DNA from: Halictus rubicundus | Taxonomy: Eukaryota; Arthropoda; Insecta; Hymenoptera; Halictidae | Direction: 5' to 3' | Assembly (NCBI RefSeq): GCF_050948215.1 | Contig: NW_027488578.1 | Span: forward strand, 992,001-1,056,000 | DNA: 64,000 bases | Shown: positions 1 through 14,900 of the stretch, piece by piece | Layout: every line of letters begins with the position of its first letter | Position numbering within the stretch: the first letter of the stretch is position 1 | The notes under the pieces: model-generated | Databases searched by the model: none | Told to the model about the DNA's origin: nothing | Seen by the model: only the letters and a program-made list of their open reading frames with translations | Program-made: the position numbers and the translations under genes

Positions 1-744
1 GGATATGATAGGATAGAAGATAGGATAGGGTAGAGGATAGGATAGGATAGGATAGAGGATAGGATAGGGTAGAGGATAGGATAGGATTGAGGATATGATA
101 GGATAGAGGATAGGATCGGATAGAGGATAGGATAGGGGATTGGATAGGATAGAGGATAGGATAGGATAGGATAGAGAATAGTATAGGATAGATGATATTA
201 TAGGATAGAGGATAGGATAGGATAGAGGATAGGATCGTATAGAGGATAGGATAAGTGATTGGATAGGATAGAGGATAGGATAGGGTAGAGGATAGGATAG
301 AGAATAGGATAGGATAGAGGATAGGATAGGATAGAGGATAGGATCGGATAGAGGATAGGATAGGATAGAGGATAGGATAGGATAGAGGATAGTATAGGAT
401 AGAGGATAGGATAGGGTTGAGGATAGGATAGGATTGAGGATAGGATAGGATAGTGGATAGGATAGGGGATTGGATAGGATAGAGGATAGGATAGGATAGG
501 ATAGAGAATAGTATAGGATATATGTTATTATAGGATAGAGGATAGGAGAGGATAAAGGATAGGATCGGATACAGGATAGGATAGGGGATTGGATAGGATA
601 GAGGATAGGATAGGATAGAGGATAGGATAGGGTAGATGATAGGATAGAGAATAGGATAGGATAGAGGATAGGATTGGATAGAGGATAGTATAGGATAGAG
701 GAGAGGATAGGATAGAGAATAGTATGGGATAGATGATATTATAG

Positions 745-1600
745 GATAGAGGATAGGATCGTATAGAGGATAGGATAGGTGATTGGATAGGATAGAGGAT
801 AGGATAGGGTAGAGGATAGGATAGAGAATAGGACAGGATAGAGGATAGGATAGGATAGAGGATAGGATCGGATAGAGGATAGGATAGGGGATTGGATAGT
901 ATAGAGGATAGGATAGGATAGAGGATAGGATAGGATAGAGGATCGGATAGGATAGAGGATAGGATAGGATTGAGGATAGGTTAGGATAAAGGATAGGATA
1001 GGGGATTGGATAGTATAGAGGATAGAAAAGGATAAATAATCGGATAGAATAGAGGATAGGATAGTATATAGGATAGGATAGGATAGAGGATAGGATAGGA
1101 TAGGGGATTGAATAGGATAGAGGATACGATACGATAGAGGATAGGATAGGGTAGAGGATAGGATAGTATAGAGGATAGGATAGGGTAGATGATAGGATAG
1201 AGAATAGGATAGGATAGAGGATAGGATAGGATAGAGGATAGGATGGGATAGAGGATAGGATACGATAGAGGATAGTATAGGATAGAGGATAGGATAGGAT
1301 AGAGAATAGTATGGGATAGATGTTATTATAGGATAGAGGATAGGATCGTATAGAGGATAGGATAGGTGATTGGATAGGATAGAGGATAGGATAGGGTAGA
1401 GGATAGGATAGAGAATAGGATAGGATAGAGGATAGGATAGGATAGAGGATAGGATCGGATAGAGGATAGGATAGGATAGAGGATAGGATAGGATAGAGGA
1501 TAGGATAGGATAGACTATAGGATAGGATAGAGGATAGGATAGGATAGAGGATAGGATAGGGGATTGGATAGGATAGAGGATATGATAGGATAGAAGATAG
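745..1600. repeat. Duplicated satellite block, second copy at about 16419-17274
   Basis: Landmark units in this block recur in the same order 15,674 bp downstream: the ATCGTATAG unit at about 760 and 16434, and the unusual gaaaaggataaataatcgg run at about 1025 and 16699. Only isolated base differences were seen, for example near 1330 against 17004. The match ends close to 1600/17274, where the downstream copy jumps to sequence matching the block near 3 kb. The downstream copy therefore looks like this block joined to the 3-kb block with about 1.46 kb missing. Boundaries were set by eye from rare units and are good to some tens of bases. Confidence 0.7.
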
Positions 1601-3004
1601 GACAGGGTAGAGGATAGGATAGGATAGGATAGAGGATCGGATAGGATAGAGGATAGGATAGGATAGAGGATAGGATAGGATAGAGGATAGGATCGGATAG
1701 AGGATAGGATAGAGGATAGGATCGGATAGAGGATAGGATAGGGGATTGGATAGGGTAGAGGATAGGCTAGGATAGAGGATATTATAGGATAGAGGATTGG
1801 ATAGGATAGAGTATAGGATAGGATAGAGGATCGGATAGGATAGAGGATAGTATAGGATAGAGGACAGTATAGGATAGAGGATAGGATAGGGTTGAGGATA
1901 GGATAGGATTGAGGATAGGATGGGATAGTGGATAGGATAGGGGATTGGATAGGATAGAGGATAGGATAGGATAGGATAGAGTATAGTATAGGATAGATGT
2001 TACTATAGGATAGAGGATAGGATAGGATAAAGGATAGGATCGGATAGAGGGTAGGATAGGGGATTGGATAGGATAGAGGATAGGATAGGCTAGATGATAG
2101 GATAGAGAATAGGATAGGAAAGGGGATAGGATAGGATAGAGGATAGGATAGGGTAGAGGATAGGATCGTATAGAGGATAGGATAGGTGATTGGATAGGAT
2201 AGAGTATAGGATAGGGTAGAGGATAGGATAGAGAATAGTATAGGATAGAGGATAGGATAGGATAGAGGATAGGATCGGATAGAGGATAGGATAGGATAGA
2301 GGATAGGATAGGATAGAGGATAGGATAGGATAGAGGATACGATAGGGGATTGGATAGGATAGAGGATATGATAGGATAGAAGATAGGATAGGATAGAGGA
2401 TATGATAGGATAGAAGATAGGATAGGATAGAGGATAGGAGAGCATTGAGGATAGACTAGGATAGTGGTTAGGATAGGATAGAACAGACTATAGAGGATAG
2501 GATATAGAATAGGATAGGATAGAGGATAGGATAGGATAGAGGATAGGATAGGATAGAGGATAGGATAGGATAGAGGATAGGATAGGATAGAGGATAGGAT
2601 AGGGGATTGGATAGGATAGAGGATATGATAGGATAGAAGATAGGATAGGGTAGAGGATAGGATAGGATAGGATAGAGGATAGGATAGGGTAGAGGATAGG
2701 ATAGGATTGAGGATATGATAGGATAGAGGATAGTATCGGATAGAGGATAGGATAGGGGATTGGATAGGATAGAGGATAGGATAGGATAGGATAGAGAATA
2801 GTATAGGATAGATGATATTATAGGATAGAGGATAGGATAGGATAGAGGATAGGATCGTATAGAGGATAGGATAAGTGATTGGATAGGATAGAGGATAGGA
2901 TAGGGTAGAGGATAGGATAGAGAATAGGATAGGATAGAGGATAGGATAGGATAGAGGATAGGATCGGATAGAGGATAGGATAGGATAGAGGATAGGATAG
3001 GATA

Positions 3005-5660
3005 GAGGATAGGATAGGGGATTGGATAGGATAGAGGATATGATAGGATAGAAGATAGGATAGGATAGATTATATGATAGGATAGAAGATAGGATAGGAT
3101 AGAGGATAGGAGAGCATTGAGGATAGAATAGGATAGTGGATAGGATAGGATAGAACAGACTATAGAGGATAGGATAGAGAATAGGATAGGTTAGATGGTA
3201 GTATAGGATAGAGGTTAGGATCGGATAGAGGATAGGATAGGGGATTGGGTAGTATAGGGGATAGGATAGGATAAAGGATAGGATAGGGTAGAGGATAGGA
3301 TAGAGACTAGGACATGATAGAGGAAAGGATCGGATAGAGGATAGGATAGGGGATTGGATAGGATAGAGGATAGGATAGGATAGAGGATAGGATAGGGTAG
3401 AGGATAGGATAGGATAGGATAGAGGATAGGATAGGGTAGAGGATAGGATTACAGAATAGGATAGGATAGAGGATAGGATAGGATAGAGGATAGGATCGGA
3501 TAGAGGATAGGATACGATAGAGGATAGTATAGGATAAAGGATAGGATAGGATAGAGAATAGTATAGGATAGATGATATTATAGGATAGTGGATAGGATAG
3601 GGTAGAGGATAGGATAGAGAATAGGATAGGATAGAGGATAGGATAGGATAGAGGATAGGATAGGATAGACTATAGGATAGGATAGAGGATAGGATAGGGT
3701 AGAGGATAGGATAGGATAGGATAGGGGATAGGATAGGATAAAGGATAGGATAGGGTAGAGGATAGGATATAGACTAGGACAGGATAGAGGATAGGATAGG
3801 GGATTGGATAGGATAGAGGATAGGATAGGATAGAGGATAGGATAGGGTAGAGGATAGGATAGGATAGGATAGGATAGAGGATAGGATAGGGTAGAGGATA
3901 GGATACAGAATAGGATAGGATAGAGGATAGGATAGGATAGAGAATAGTATAGGATAGATGATATTATAGGATAGAGGATAGGATAGGGTAGAGGATAGAA
4001 TAGGGTAGAGGATAGGATAGGATAGAGGATAGGATAGCATAGAGGATAGGATAGGGGATTGGATAGGATAGAGGATATGATAGGATAGAAGATAGGATAG
4101 GGTAGAGGATAGGATAGGATAGGATAGAGGATAGGATAGGGTAGAGGATAGGATAGCATTGAGGATAGGATAGGATAGAGCATAGGATCGGATAGAGGGT
4201 AGGATAGGATAGAGGATAGGATAGGATAGGGGATAGGATAGGGTAGAGGATACGATATTATAGAGGATAGGATAGGGTAGAGGATAGGATAGAGAATAGG
4301 ATAGGATAGAGGATTGGATAGGATAGAGGATATTTTAGGATAGAGGATAGGATATTATACAGGATAGGATAGGATAGAGGATATTATAGGATAGAGGATA
4401 GGATAGGATAGATGATAGGATAGGATAGAGGATAGGATAGGGGATTGGATAGGATAGAGGATATGATAGGATAGAAGATAGGATAGGATAGAGGATAGGA
4501 GAGGATTGAGGATAGGATAGGATAGTGGATAGGATCGGATAGAGGTTAGGATAGGGGATTGGATAGTATAGAAGATAGGATAGGATGTAGGATAGGATAG
4601 GATAGAGGATAGGATAGGATAGAGGATAGGATCGGATAGAGGATAGGATAGGGTAGAGTATAGGATACAGAATAGGATAGGATAGAGGATAGGATAGAGA
4701 ATACGATATTATAGAGGATAGGATAGGATAGAGGATATTATAGGATAGAGGATAGGATAGGATAGAGGATAGAATAGGATAGGATAGAGGATAGGATAGG
4801 GTTGAGGAAAGGATAGGATTGAGGATAGGATAGGATAGTGGATAGGATAGGGGATTGGATAGGGTACAGGATAGGATAGGATAGGATAGAGAATAGTATA
4901 GCATAGATGATATTATAGGATAGAGGATAGGATAGGATAGAGGATAGGATCGTATGGAGGATGGGATAGGTGATTGGATAGGATAGAGGATAGGATAGGG
5001 GATTGGATAGGATAGAGGATATGATAGGATAGAAGATAGGATAGGATAGAGGATAGGAGAGGATTGAGGATAGGATAGGATAGTGGATAGGATCGGATAG
5101 AGGTTAGGATAGGGGATTGGATAGTATAGAAGATAGGATAGGATGTAGGATAGGATAGGATAGAGGATAGGATAGGATAGAGGATAGGATCGGATAGAGG
5201 ATAGGATAGGGTAGAGTATAGGATACAGAATAGGATAGGATAGAGGATAGGATAGAGAATACGATATTATAGAGGATAGGATAGGATAGAGGATATTATA
5301 GGATAGAGGATAGGATAGGATAGAGGATAGAATAGGATAGGATAGAGGATAGGATAGGGTTGAGGAAAGGATAGGATTGAGGATAGGATAGGATAGTGGA
5401 TAGGATAGGGGATTGGATAGGGTACAGGATAGGATAGGATAGGATAGAGAATAGTATAGCATAGATGATATTATAGGATAGAGGATAGGATAGGATAGAG
5501 GATAGGATCGTATGGAGGATGGGATAGGTGATTGGATAGGATAGAGGATAGGATAGGGAATTGGATACGATAGAGGATAGGATAGGATAGGTGATAGGAT
5601 AGGATAGAGGATAGGATAGGGTAGAGGATAGGATAGGATTGAGGATAGGATAGGATAGAG
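3005..5660. repeat. Duplicated satellite block, second copy at about 17221-20430
   Basis: From about 3005 the sequence is repeated 14,216 bp downstream with very few differences. Examples are A/G near 3037 against 17253, and a G to T change near 18849 against its partner. Rare landmarks such as tagattatatgatagg (about 3066 and 17282) and the GATTACAGAATAGG unit (about 3448 and 17664) keep the same offset. After the 558-bp repeats the offset becomes 14,774, because the downstream block carries one extra 558-bp copy. The match is lost near 5660/20430. This is a recent long-range duplication within the array. Confidence 0.8.
4415..5535. repeat. 558-bp higher-order repeat, two tandem copies
   Basis: Two head-to-tail copies of a 558-bp higher-order unit. 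The landmark cgtatggaggatggg occurs at 4951 and 5509, and the GGGGATTGG core at 4440 and 4998, both exactly 558 bp apart. The unit also holds gaggaaaggatagg, ggatgtaggatagg and gagaatacgatattatagagg-type variants that are rare elsewhere. 558 is not a multiple of 17, because the higher-order unit contains 12-bp and odd-length monomers. The outer ends are approximate. Confidence 0.85.
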
Positions 5661-5989
5661 GATAGGATCGGATAGAGGATAGGATAGGGGATTGGATAGT
5701 ATAGAGGATAGGATAGGATAGAGGATAGGATAGGATAGAGGATCGGATAGGATGGAGGATAGGATAGGATAGAGGATAGGTTAGGATAAAGGATAGGATA
5801 GGGGATTGGATAGTATAGAGGATAGAAAAGGATAAATGATCGGATAGAATAGAGGATAGGATAGGATATAGGATAGGATTGGATAGAGGATAGGATAGGA
5901 TAGAGGATAGGATCGGATAGAGGATAGGATAGGGGATTGGATAGTATAGAGGATAGGATAGGATAGGGGATAGGATAGGATAGAGGATC

Positions 5990-8900
5990 GGATAGGATAG
6001 AGGATAGGATAGGGTTGAGGATAGGATAGGATTGAGGATAGGATAGGATAGTGGATAGGATAGGGGATTGGATAGGATAGAGGATAGGATAGGATAGGAT
6101 AGAGAATAGTATAGGATATATGATATTATAGGATAGAGGATAGGAGAGGATAAAGGATAGGATCGGATACAGGATAGGATAGGGGATTGGATAGGATAGA
6201 GGATAGGATAGGATAGAGGATAGGATAGGGTAGATGATAGGATAGAGAATAGGATAGGATAGAGGATAGGATAGGATAGAGGATAGGATGGGATAGAGGA
6301 TAGGATACGATAGAGGATAGTATAGGATAGAGGATAGGATAGGATAGAGAATAGTATGGGATAGATGATATTATAGGATAGAGGATAGGATCGTATAGAG
6401 GATAGGATAGAGGATAGGATAGTGTAGAGGATAGGATAGAGAATAGGATAGGATAGAGGATAGGATAGGATAGAGGATAGGATCGGATAGAGGATAGGAT
6501 CGTATAGAGGATAGGATAGGTGATTGGATAGGATAGAGGATAGGATAGGGTAGAGGATAGGATAGAGGATAGGATAGGATAGAGGATAGGATCGGATAGA
6601 GGATAGGATAGGATAGAGGATAGGATAGGATAGAGGATAGGATAGGATAGAGGATAGGATAGGGTAGATGATAGGATAGAGAATAGGATAGGATAGAGGA
6701 TAGGAAAGGATAGAGGATAGGATGGGATAGAGGATAGGATACGATAGAGGATAGTATAGGATAGAGGATAGGATAGGATAGAGAATAGTATATATTATAG
6801 GATAGAGGATAGGATCGTATAGAGGATAGGATAGGTGATTGGATAGGATAGAGGATAGGATAGGGTAGAGGATAGGATAGATAATAGGACAGGATAGAGG
6901 ATAGGATAGGATAGAGGATAGGATCGGATAGAGGATAGGATAGGGGATTGAATAGGGTAGAGGATAGGATAGGATAGAGGATATTATAGGATAGAGGATT
7001 GGATAGGATAGTGGATAGGATAGGAGATTGGATAGGATAGAGGATAGGATAGGATAGGATAGAGAATAGTATAGGATATATGATATTATAGGATAGAGGA
7101 TAGGAGAGGATAAAGGATAGGATCGGATACAGGATAGGATAGGGGATTGGATAGGATAGAGGATAGGATAGGATAGAGGATAGGATAGGGTAGATGATAG
7201 GATAGAGAATAGGATAGGATAGAGGATAGGATAGGATAGAGGATAGGATCGGATAGAGGATAGGATCGTATAGAGGATAGGATAGGTGATTGGATAGGAT
7301 AGAGGATAGGATAGGGTAGAGGATAGGATAAAGAATAGGATAGGATAGAGGATAGGATAGGATAGAGGATAGGATCGGATAGAGGATAGGATAGGATAGA
7401 GGATAGGATAGGATAGAGGATAGGATAGGATAGAGGATAGGATAGGGTAGAGGATAAGATAGAGAATAGGATAGGATAGAGGATAGGATAGGATAGAGGA
7501 TAGGATCGGATAGAGGATAGGATAGGATAGAGGATAGGATAGGATAGAGGATAGGATAGGGGATTGGATAGGATAGAGGATACGATAGGATAGAAGATAG
7601 GATAGGATAGAGGATATGATAGGATAGAAGATAGTATAGGATAGAGGATAGGAGAGCATTGAGGAAAGACTAGGATAGTGGATAGGATAGGATAGAACAG
7701 ACTATAGAGGATAGGATAGAGAATAGGATAGGATAGAGGATAGGATAGGATAGACTATAGGATAGGATAGAGGATAGGATAGGATAGAGGATAGGATAGG
7801 GGATTGGATAGGATAGAGGATATGATAGGATAGAAGATAGGACAGGGTAGAGAATAGGATAGGATAGGATAGAGGATAGGATAGGGTAGAGGATAGGATA
7901 GGATTGAGGATAGGATAGGATAGAGGATAGGATCGGATAGAGGATAGGATAGAGGATAGGATCGGATAGAGGATAGGATAGGGGATTGGATAGGGTAGAG
8001 GATAGGCTAGGATAGAGGATATTATAGGATAGAGGATAGTATAGGATAGAGGATAGGATCGGATAGAGGATAGGATACGATAGAGGATAGTATAGGATAG
8101 AGGTTAGGATAGGATAGAGAATAGTATAGGATAGATGATATTATAGGATAGTGGATAGGATAGGGTAGAGGATAGGATAGGGTAGAGGATAGGATAGAGA
8201 ATAGGATAGCATAGAGGATAGGATAGGATAGAGGATAGGATAGGATAGAGGATAGGATAGGATAGAGGATAGGATAGGGGATTGGATAGGATAGAGAATA
8301 GTATGGGATAGATGATATTATAGGATAGAGGATAGGATCGTATAGAGGATAGGATAGGTGATTGGATAGGATAGAGGATAGGATAGGGTAGAGGATAGGA
8401 TAGGATAGAGGATAGGATAGGATAGAGAATAGGATAGGTTAGAGGATAGGATAGGATAGAGGATAGGATCGGATAGAGGATAGGATAGGATAGAGGATAG
8501 GATAGGATAGAGGATAGGATAGGATAGACGATAGGATACGATAGAGGATAGTATAGGATAGAGGATAGGATAGGATAGAGGATAGGATAGGATAGAGGAT
8601 AGGATAGGGGATTGGATAGGATAGAGGATATGATAGGATAGAGGATAGGATCGGATAGAGGATAGGATAGGGGATTGGATAGAATAGAGGATAGGATAGG
8701 ACACAGGATAGGATAGGATAGAGGATATGATAGAGGATTGGATAGGATAGAGGATACGATATTATAGAGGATAGGATAGGATAGAGGATAGGATGGGATA
8801 GAGGATAGGATACGATAGAGGATAGTATAGGATAGAGGATAGGATAGGATAGAGAATAGTATGGGATAGATGATATTATAGGATGGAGGATAGGATCGTA

Positions 8901-11900
8901 TAAGGGATAGGATAGGTGATTGGATAGGATAGAGGATAGGATAGGGTAGAGGATAGGATAGGGTAGAGGATAGGATAGAGAATAGGATAGGATAGAGGAT
9001 AGGATAGGATAGATGATAGGATCGGATAGAGGATAGGATAGGATAGAGGATAGGATAGGGGATTGGATAGGATAGAGGATATGATAGGATAGAAGATAGG
9101 ATAGGATAGAGGATATGATAGGATAGAAGATAGGATAGGATAGAGGATAGGAGAGCATTGAGGATAGACTAGGATAGTGGATAGGATAGGATAGAGGATA
9201 GGATAGGGGATTGGATAGGATAGAGGATAGGATAGGATAGACTATAGGATAGGATAGAGGATAGGATAGGATAGAGGATAGGATAGGGGATTGGATAGGA
9301 TAGAGGATATGATAGGATAGAAGATAGGACAGGGTAGAGGATAGGATAGGATAGGATAGAGGATAGGATAGGGTAGAGGATAGGATAGGATTGAGGATAG
9401 GATAGGATAGAGGATAGGATCGGATATAGGATAGGATAGGGGATTGGATAGGGTAGAGGATAGGCTAGGATAGAGGATATTATAGGACAGAGGATTGGAT
9501 AGGATAGAGTATAGGATAGGATAGAGGATCGGGTAGGATAGAGGATAGTATAGGATAGAGGATAGTATAGGATAGAGGATAGGATAGGGTTGAGGATAGG
9601 ATAGGATTGAGGATAGGATAGGATAGTGGATAGGATAGGGGATTGGATAGGATAGAGTATAGGATAGGATAGGATAGAGAATAGTATAGGATATATGTTA
9701 TTATAGGATAGAGGATAGGAGAGGATAAAGGATAGGATCGGATACAGGATAGGATAGGGGATTGGATAGGGTAGAGGATAGGCTAGGATAGAGGATATTA
9801 TAGGATAGAGGATTGGATAGGATAGAGTATAGGATAGGATAGAGGATCGGATAGGATGGAGGATAGTATAGGATAGAGGATAGTATAGGATAGAGGATAG
9901 GATAGGGTTGAGGATAGGATAGGATTGAGGATAGGATAGGATAGTGGATAGGATACGGGATTGGATAGTATAGAGGATAGGATAGGATAGAGGATAGGAT
10001 AGGATAGAGGATCGGATAGGATAGAGGATAGGATAGGATAGAGGATAGGATAGGATAGTGGATAGGATAGGATGGAGGATAGGATTGGGTTGAGGATAGG
10101 ATAGGATTGAGGATAGGATAGGATAGTGGATAGGATAGGGGATTGGATAGGATAGAGGATAGGATAGGATAGGATAGAGTATAGTATAGGATAGATGATA
10201 CTATAGGATAGAGGATAGGATAGGATAAAGGATAGGATCGGATAGAGGATAGGATAGGGGATTGGATAGGATAGAGGATAGGATAGGCTAGGTGATAGGA
10301 TAGAGAATAGGATAGGAAAGGGGATATGATAGGATAGAGGATAGGATAGGGTAGAGGATAGGATCGTATAGAGGATAGGATAGGTGATTGGATAGGATAG
10401 AGTATAGGATAGGGTAGAGGATAGGATAGAGAATAGTATTGGATAGAGGATAGGATAGGATAGAGGATAGGATCGGATAGAGGATAGGATAGGATAGAGG
10501 ATAGGATAGGATAGAGGATAGGATCGGATAGAGGATAGGATAGGATAGAGGATAAGATAGGATAGAGGATAGGATAGGATAGAGCATAGGATAGGGGATT
10601 GGATAGGATAGAGGATATGATAGGATAGAATATAGGATAGGATAGAGGATATGATAGGATAGAAGATAGGATAGGATAGAGGATAGGAGAGCATTGAGGA
10701 TAGACTAGGATAGTGGTTAGGATAGGATAGAACAGACTATAGAGGATAGGATAGAGAATAGGATAGGATAGAGGATAGGATAGGATAGAGGATAGGATAG
10801 GATAGAGGATAGGATAGGATAGAGGATAGGATAGGGGATTGGATAGGATAGAGGATATGATAGGATAGAAGATAGGATAGGGTAGAGGATAGGATAGGAT
10901 AGGATAGAGGATAGGATAGGGTAGAGGATAGGATAGGATTGAGGATATGATAGGATAGAGGATAGGATCGGATAGAGGATAGGATAGGGGATTGGATAGG
11001 ATAGAGGATAGGATAGGATAGGATAGAGAATAGTATAGGATAGATGATATTATAGGATAGAGGATAGGATAGGATAGAGGATAGGATCGTATAGAGGATA
11101 GGATAAGTGATTGGATAGGATAGAGGATAGGATAGGGTAGAGGATAGGATAGAGAATAGGATAGGATAGAGGATAGGATAGGATAGAGGATAGGATCGGA
11201 TAGAGGATAGGATAGGATAGAGGATAGGATAGGATAGAGGATAGTATAGGATAGAGGATAGGATAGGGTTGAGGATAGGATAGGATTGAGGATAGGATAG
11301 GATAGTGGATAGGATAGGGGATTGGATAGGATAGAGGATAGGATAGGATAGGATAGAGAATAGTATAGGATATATGTTATTATAGGATAGAGGATAGGAG
11401 AGGATAAAGGATAGGATCGGATACAGGATAGGATAGGGGATTGGATAGGATAGAGGATAGGATAGGATAGAGGATAGGATAGGGTAGATGATAGGATAGA
11501 GAATAGGATAGGATAGAGGATAGGATTGGATAGAGGATAGTATAGGATAGAGGAGAGGATAGGATAGAGAATAGTATGGGATAGATGATATTATAGGATA
11601 GAGGATAGGATCGTATAGAGGATAGGATAGAGGATAGGATAGTGTAGAGGATAGGATAGAGAATAGGATAGGATAGAGGATAGGATAGGATAGAGGATAG
11701 GATCGGATAGAGGATAGGATCGTATAGAGGATAGGATAGGTGATTGGATAGGATAGAGGATAGGATAGGGTAGAGGATAGGATAGAGGATAGGATAGGAT
11801 AGAGGATAGGATCGGATAGAGGATAGGATAGGATAGAGGATAGGATAGGATAGAGGATAGGATAGGATAGAGGATAGGATAGGGTAGATGATAGGATAGA

Positions 11901-14900
11901 GAATAGGATAGGATAGAGGATAGGAAAGGATAGAGGATAGGATGGGATAGAGGATAGGATACGATAGAGGATAGTATAGGATAGAGGATAGGATAGGATA
12001 GAGAATAGTATATATTATAGGATAGAGGATAGGATCGTATAGAGGATAGGATAGGTGATTGGATAGGATAGAGGATAGGATAGGGTAGAGGATAGGATAG
12101 ATAATAGGACAGGATAGAGGATAGGATAGGATAGAGGATAGGATCGGATAGAGGATAGGATAGGGGATTGAATAGGGTAGAGGATAGGATAGGATAGAGG
12201 ATATTATAGGATAGAGGATTGGATAGGATAGTGGATAGGATAGCAGATTGGATAGGATAGAGGATAGGATAGGATAGGATAGAGAATAGTATAGGATATA
12301 TGATATTATAGGATAGAGGATAGGAGAGGATAAAGGATAGGATCGGATACAGGATAGGATAGGGGATTGGATAGGATAGAGGATAGGATAGGATAGAGGA
12401 TAGGATAGGGTAGATGATAGGATAGAGAATAGGATAGGATAGAGGATAGGATAGGATAGAGGATAGGATCGGATAGAGGATAGGATCGTATAGAGGATAG
12501 GATAGGTGATTGGATAGGATAGAGGATAGGATAGGGTAGAGGATAGGATAAAGAATAGGATAGGATAGAGGATAGGATAGGATAGAGGATAGGATCGGAT
12601 AGAGGATAGGATAGGATAGAGGATAGGATAGGATAGAGGATAGGATAGGATAGAGGATAGGATAGGGTAGAGGATAAGATAGAGAATAGGATAGGATAGA
12701 GGATAGGATAGGATAGAGGATAGGATCGGATAGAGGATAGGATAGGATAGAGGATAGGATAGGATAGAGGATAGGATAGGGGATTGGATAGGATAGAGGA
12801 TACGATAGGATAGAAGATAGGATAGGATAGAGGATATGATAGGATAGAAGATAGTATAGGATAGAGGATAGGAGAGCATTGAGGAAAGACTAGGATAGTG
12901 GATAGGATAGGATAGAACAGACTATAGAGGATAGGATAGAGAATAGGATAGGATAGAGGATAGGATAGGATAGACTATAGGATAGGATAGAGGATAGGAT
13001 AGGATAGAGGATAGGATAGGGGATTGGATAGGATAGAGGATATGATAGGATAGAAGATAGGACAGGGTAGAGAATAGGATAGGATAGGATAGAGGATAGG
13101 ATAGGGTAGAGGATAGGATAGGATTGAGGATAGGATAGGATAGAGGATAGGATCGGATAGAGGATAGGATAGAGGATAGGATCGGATAGAGGATAGGATA
13201 GGGGATTGGATAGGGTAGAGGATAGGCTAGGATAGAGGATATTATAGGATAGAGGATAGTATAGGATAGAGGATAGGATCGGATAGAGGATAGGATACGA
13301 TAGAGGATAGTATAGGATAGAGGTTAGGATAGGATAGAGAATAGTATAGGATAGATGATATTATAGGATAGTGGATAGGATAGGGTAGAGGATAGGATAG
13401 GGTAGAGGATAGGATAGAGAATAGGATAGCATAGAGGATAGGATAGGATAGAGGATAGGATAGGATAGAGGATAGGATAGGATAGAGGATAGGATAGGGG
13501 ATTGGATAGGATAGAGAATAGTATGGGATAGATGATATTATAGGATAGAGGATAGGATCGTATAGAGGATAGGATAGGTGATTGGATAGGATAGAGGATA
13601 GGATAGGGTAGAGGATAGGATAGGATAGAGGATAGGATAGGATAGAGAATAGGATAGGTTAGAGGATAGGATAGGATAGAGGATAGGATCGGATAGAGGA
13701 TAGGATAGGATAGAGGATAGGATAGGATAGAGGATAGGATAGGATAGACGATAGGATACGATAGAGGATAGTATAGGATAGAGGATAGGATAGGATAGAG
13801 GATAGGATAGGATAGAGGATAGGATAGGGGATTGGATAGGATAGAGGATATGATAGGATAGAGGATAGGATCGGATAGAGGATAGGATAGGGGATTGGAT
13901 AGAATAGAGGATAGGATAGGACACAGGATAGGATAGGATAGAGGATATGATAGAGGATTGGATAGGATAGAGGATACGATATTATAGAGGATAGGATAGG
14001 ATAGAGGATAGGATGGGATAGAGGATAGGATACGATAGAGGATAGTATAGGATAGAGGATAGGATAGGATAGAGAATAGTATGGGATAGATGATATTATA
14101 GGATGGAGGATAGGATCGTATAAGGGATAGGATAGGTGATTGGATAGGATAGAGGATAGGATAGGGTAGAGGATAGGATAGGGTAGAGGATAGGATAGGG
14201 TAGAGGATAGGATAGAGAATAGGATAGGATAGAGGATAGGATAGGATAGATGATAGGATCGGATAGAGGATAGGATAGGATAGAGGATAGGATAGGGGAT
14301 TGGATAGGATAGAGGATATGATAGGATAGAAGATAGGATAGGATAGAGGATATGATAGGATAGAAGATAGGATAGGATAGAGGATAGGAGAGCATTGAGG
14401 ATAGACTAGGATAGTGGATAGGATAGGATAGAGGATAGGATAGGGGATTGGATAGGATAGAGGATAGGATAGGATAGACTATAGGATAGGATAGAGGATA
14501 GGATAGGATAGAGGATAGGATAGGGGATTGGATAGGATAGAGGATATGATAGGATAGAAGATAGGACAGGGTAGAGGATAGGATAGGATAGGATAGAGGA
14601 TAGGATAGGGTAGAGGATAGGATAGGATTGAGGATAGGATAGGATAGAGGATAGGATCGGATATAGGATAGGATAGGGGATTGGATAGGGTAGAGGATAG
14701 GCTAGGATAGAGGATATTATAGGACAGAGGATTGGATAGGATAGAGTATAGGATAGGATAGAGGATCGGGTAGGATAGAGGATAGTATAGGATAGAGGAT
14801 AGTATAGGATAGAGGATAGGATAGGGTTGAGGATAGGATAGGATTGAGGATAGGATAGGATAGTGGATAGGATAGGGGATTGGATAGGATAGAGTATAGG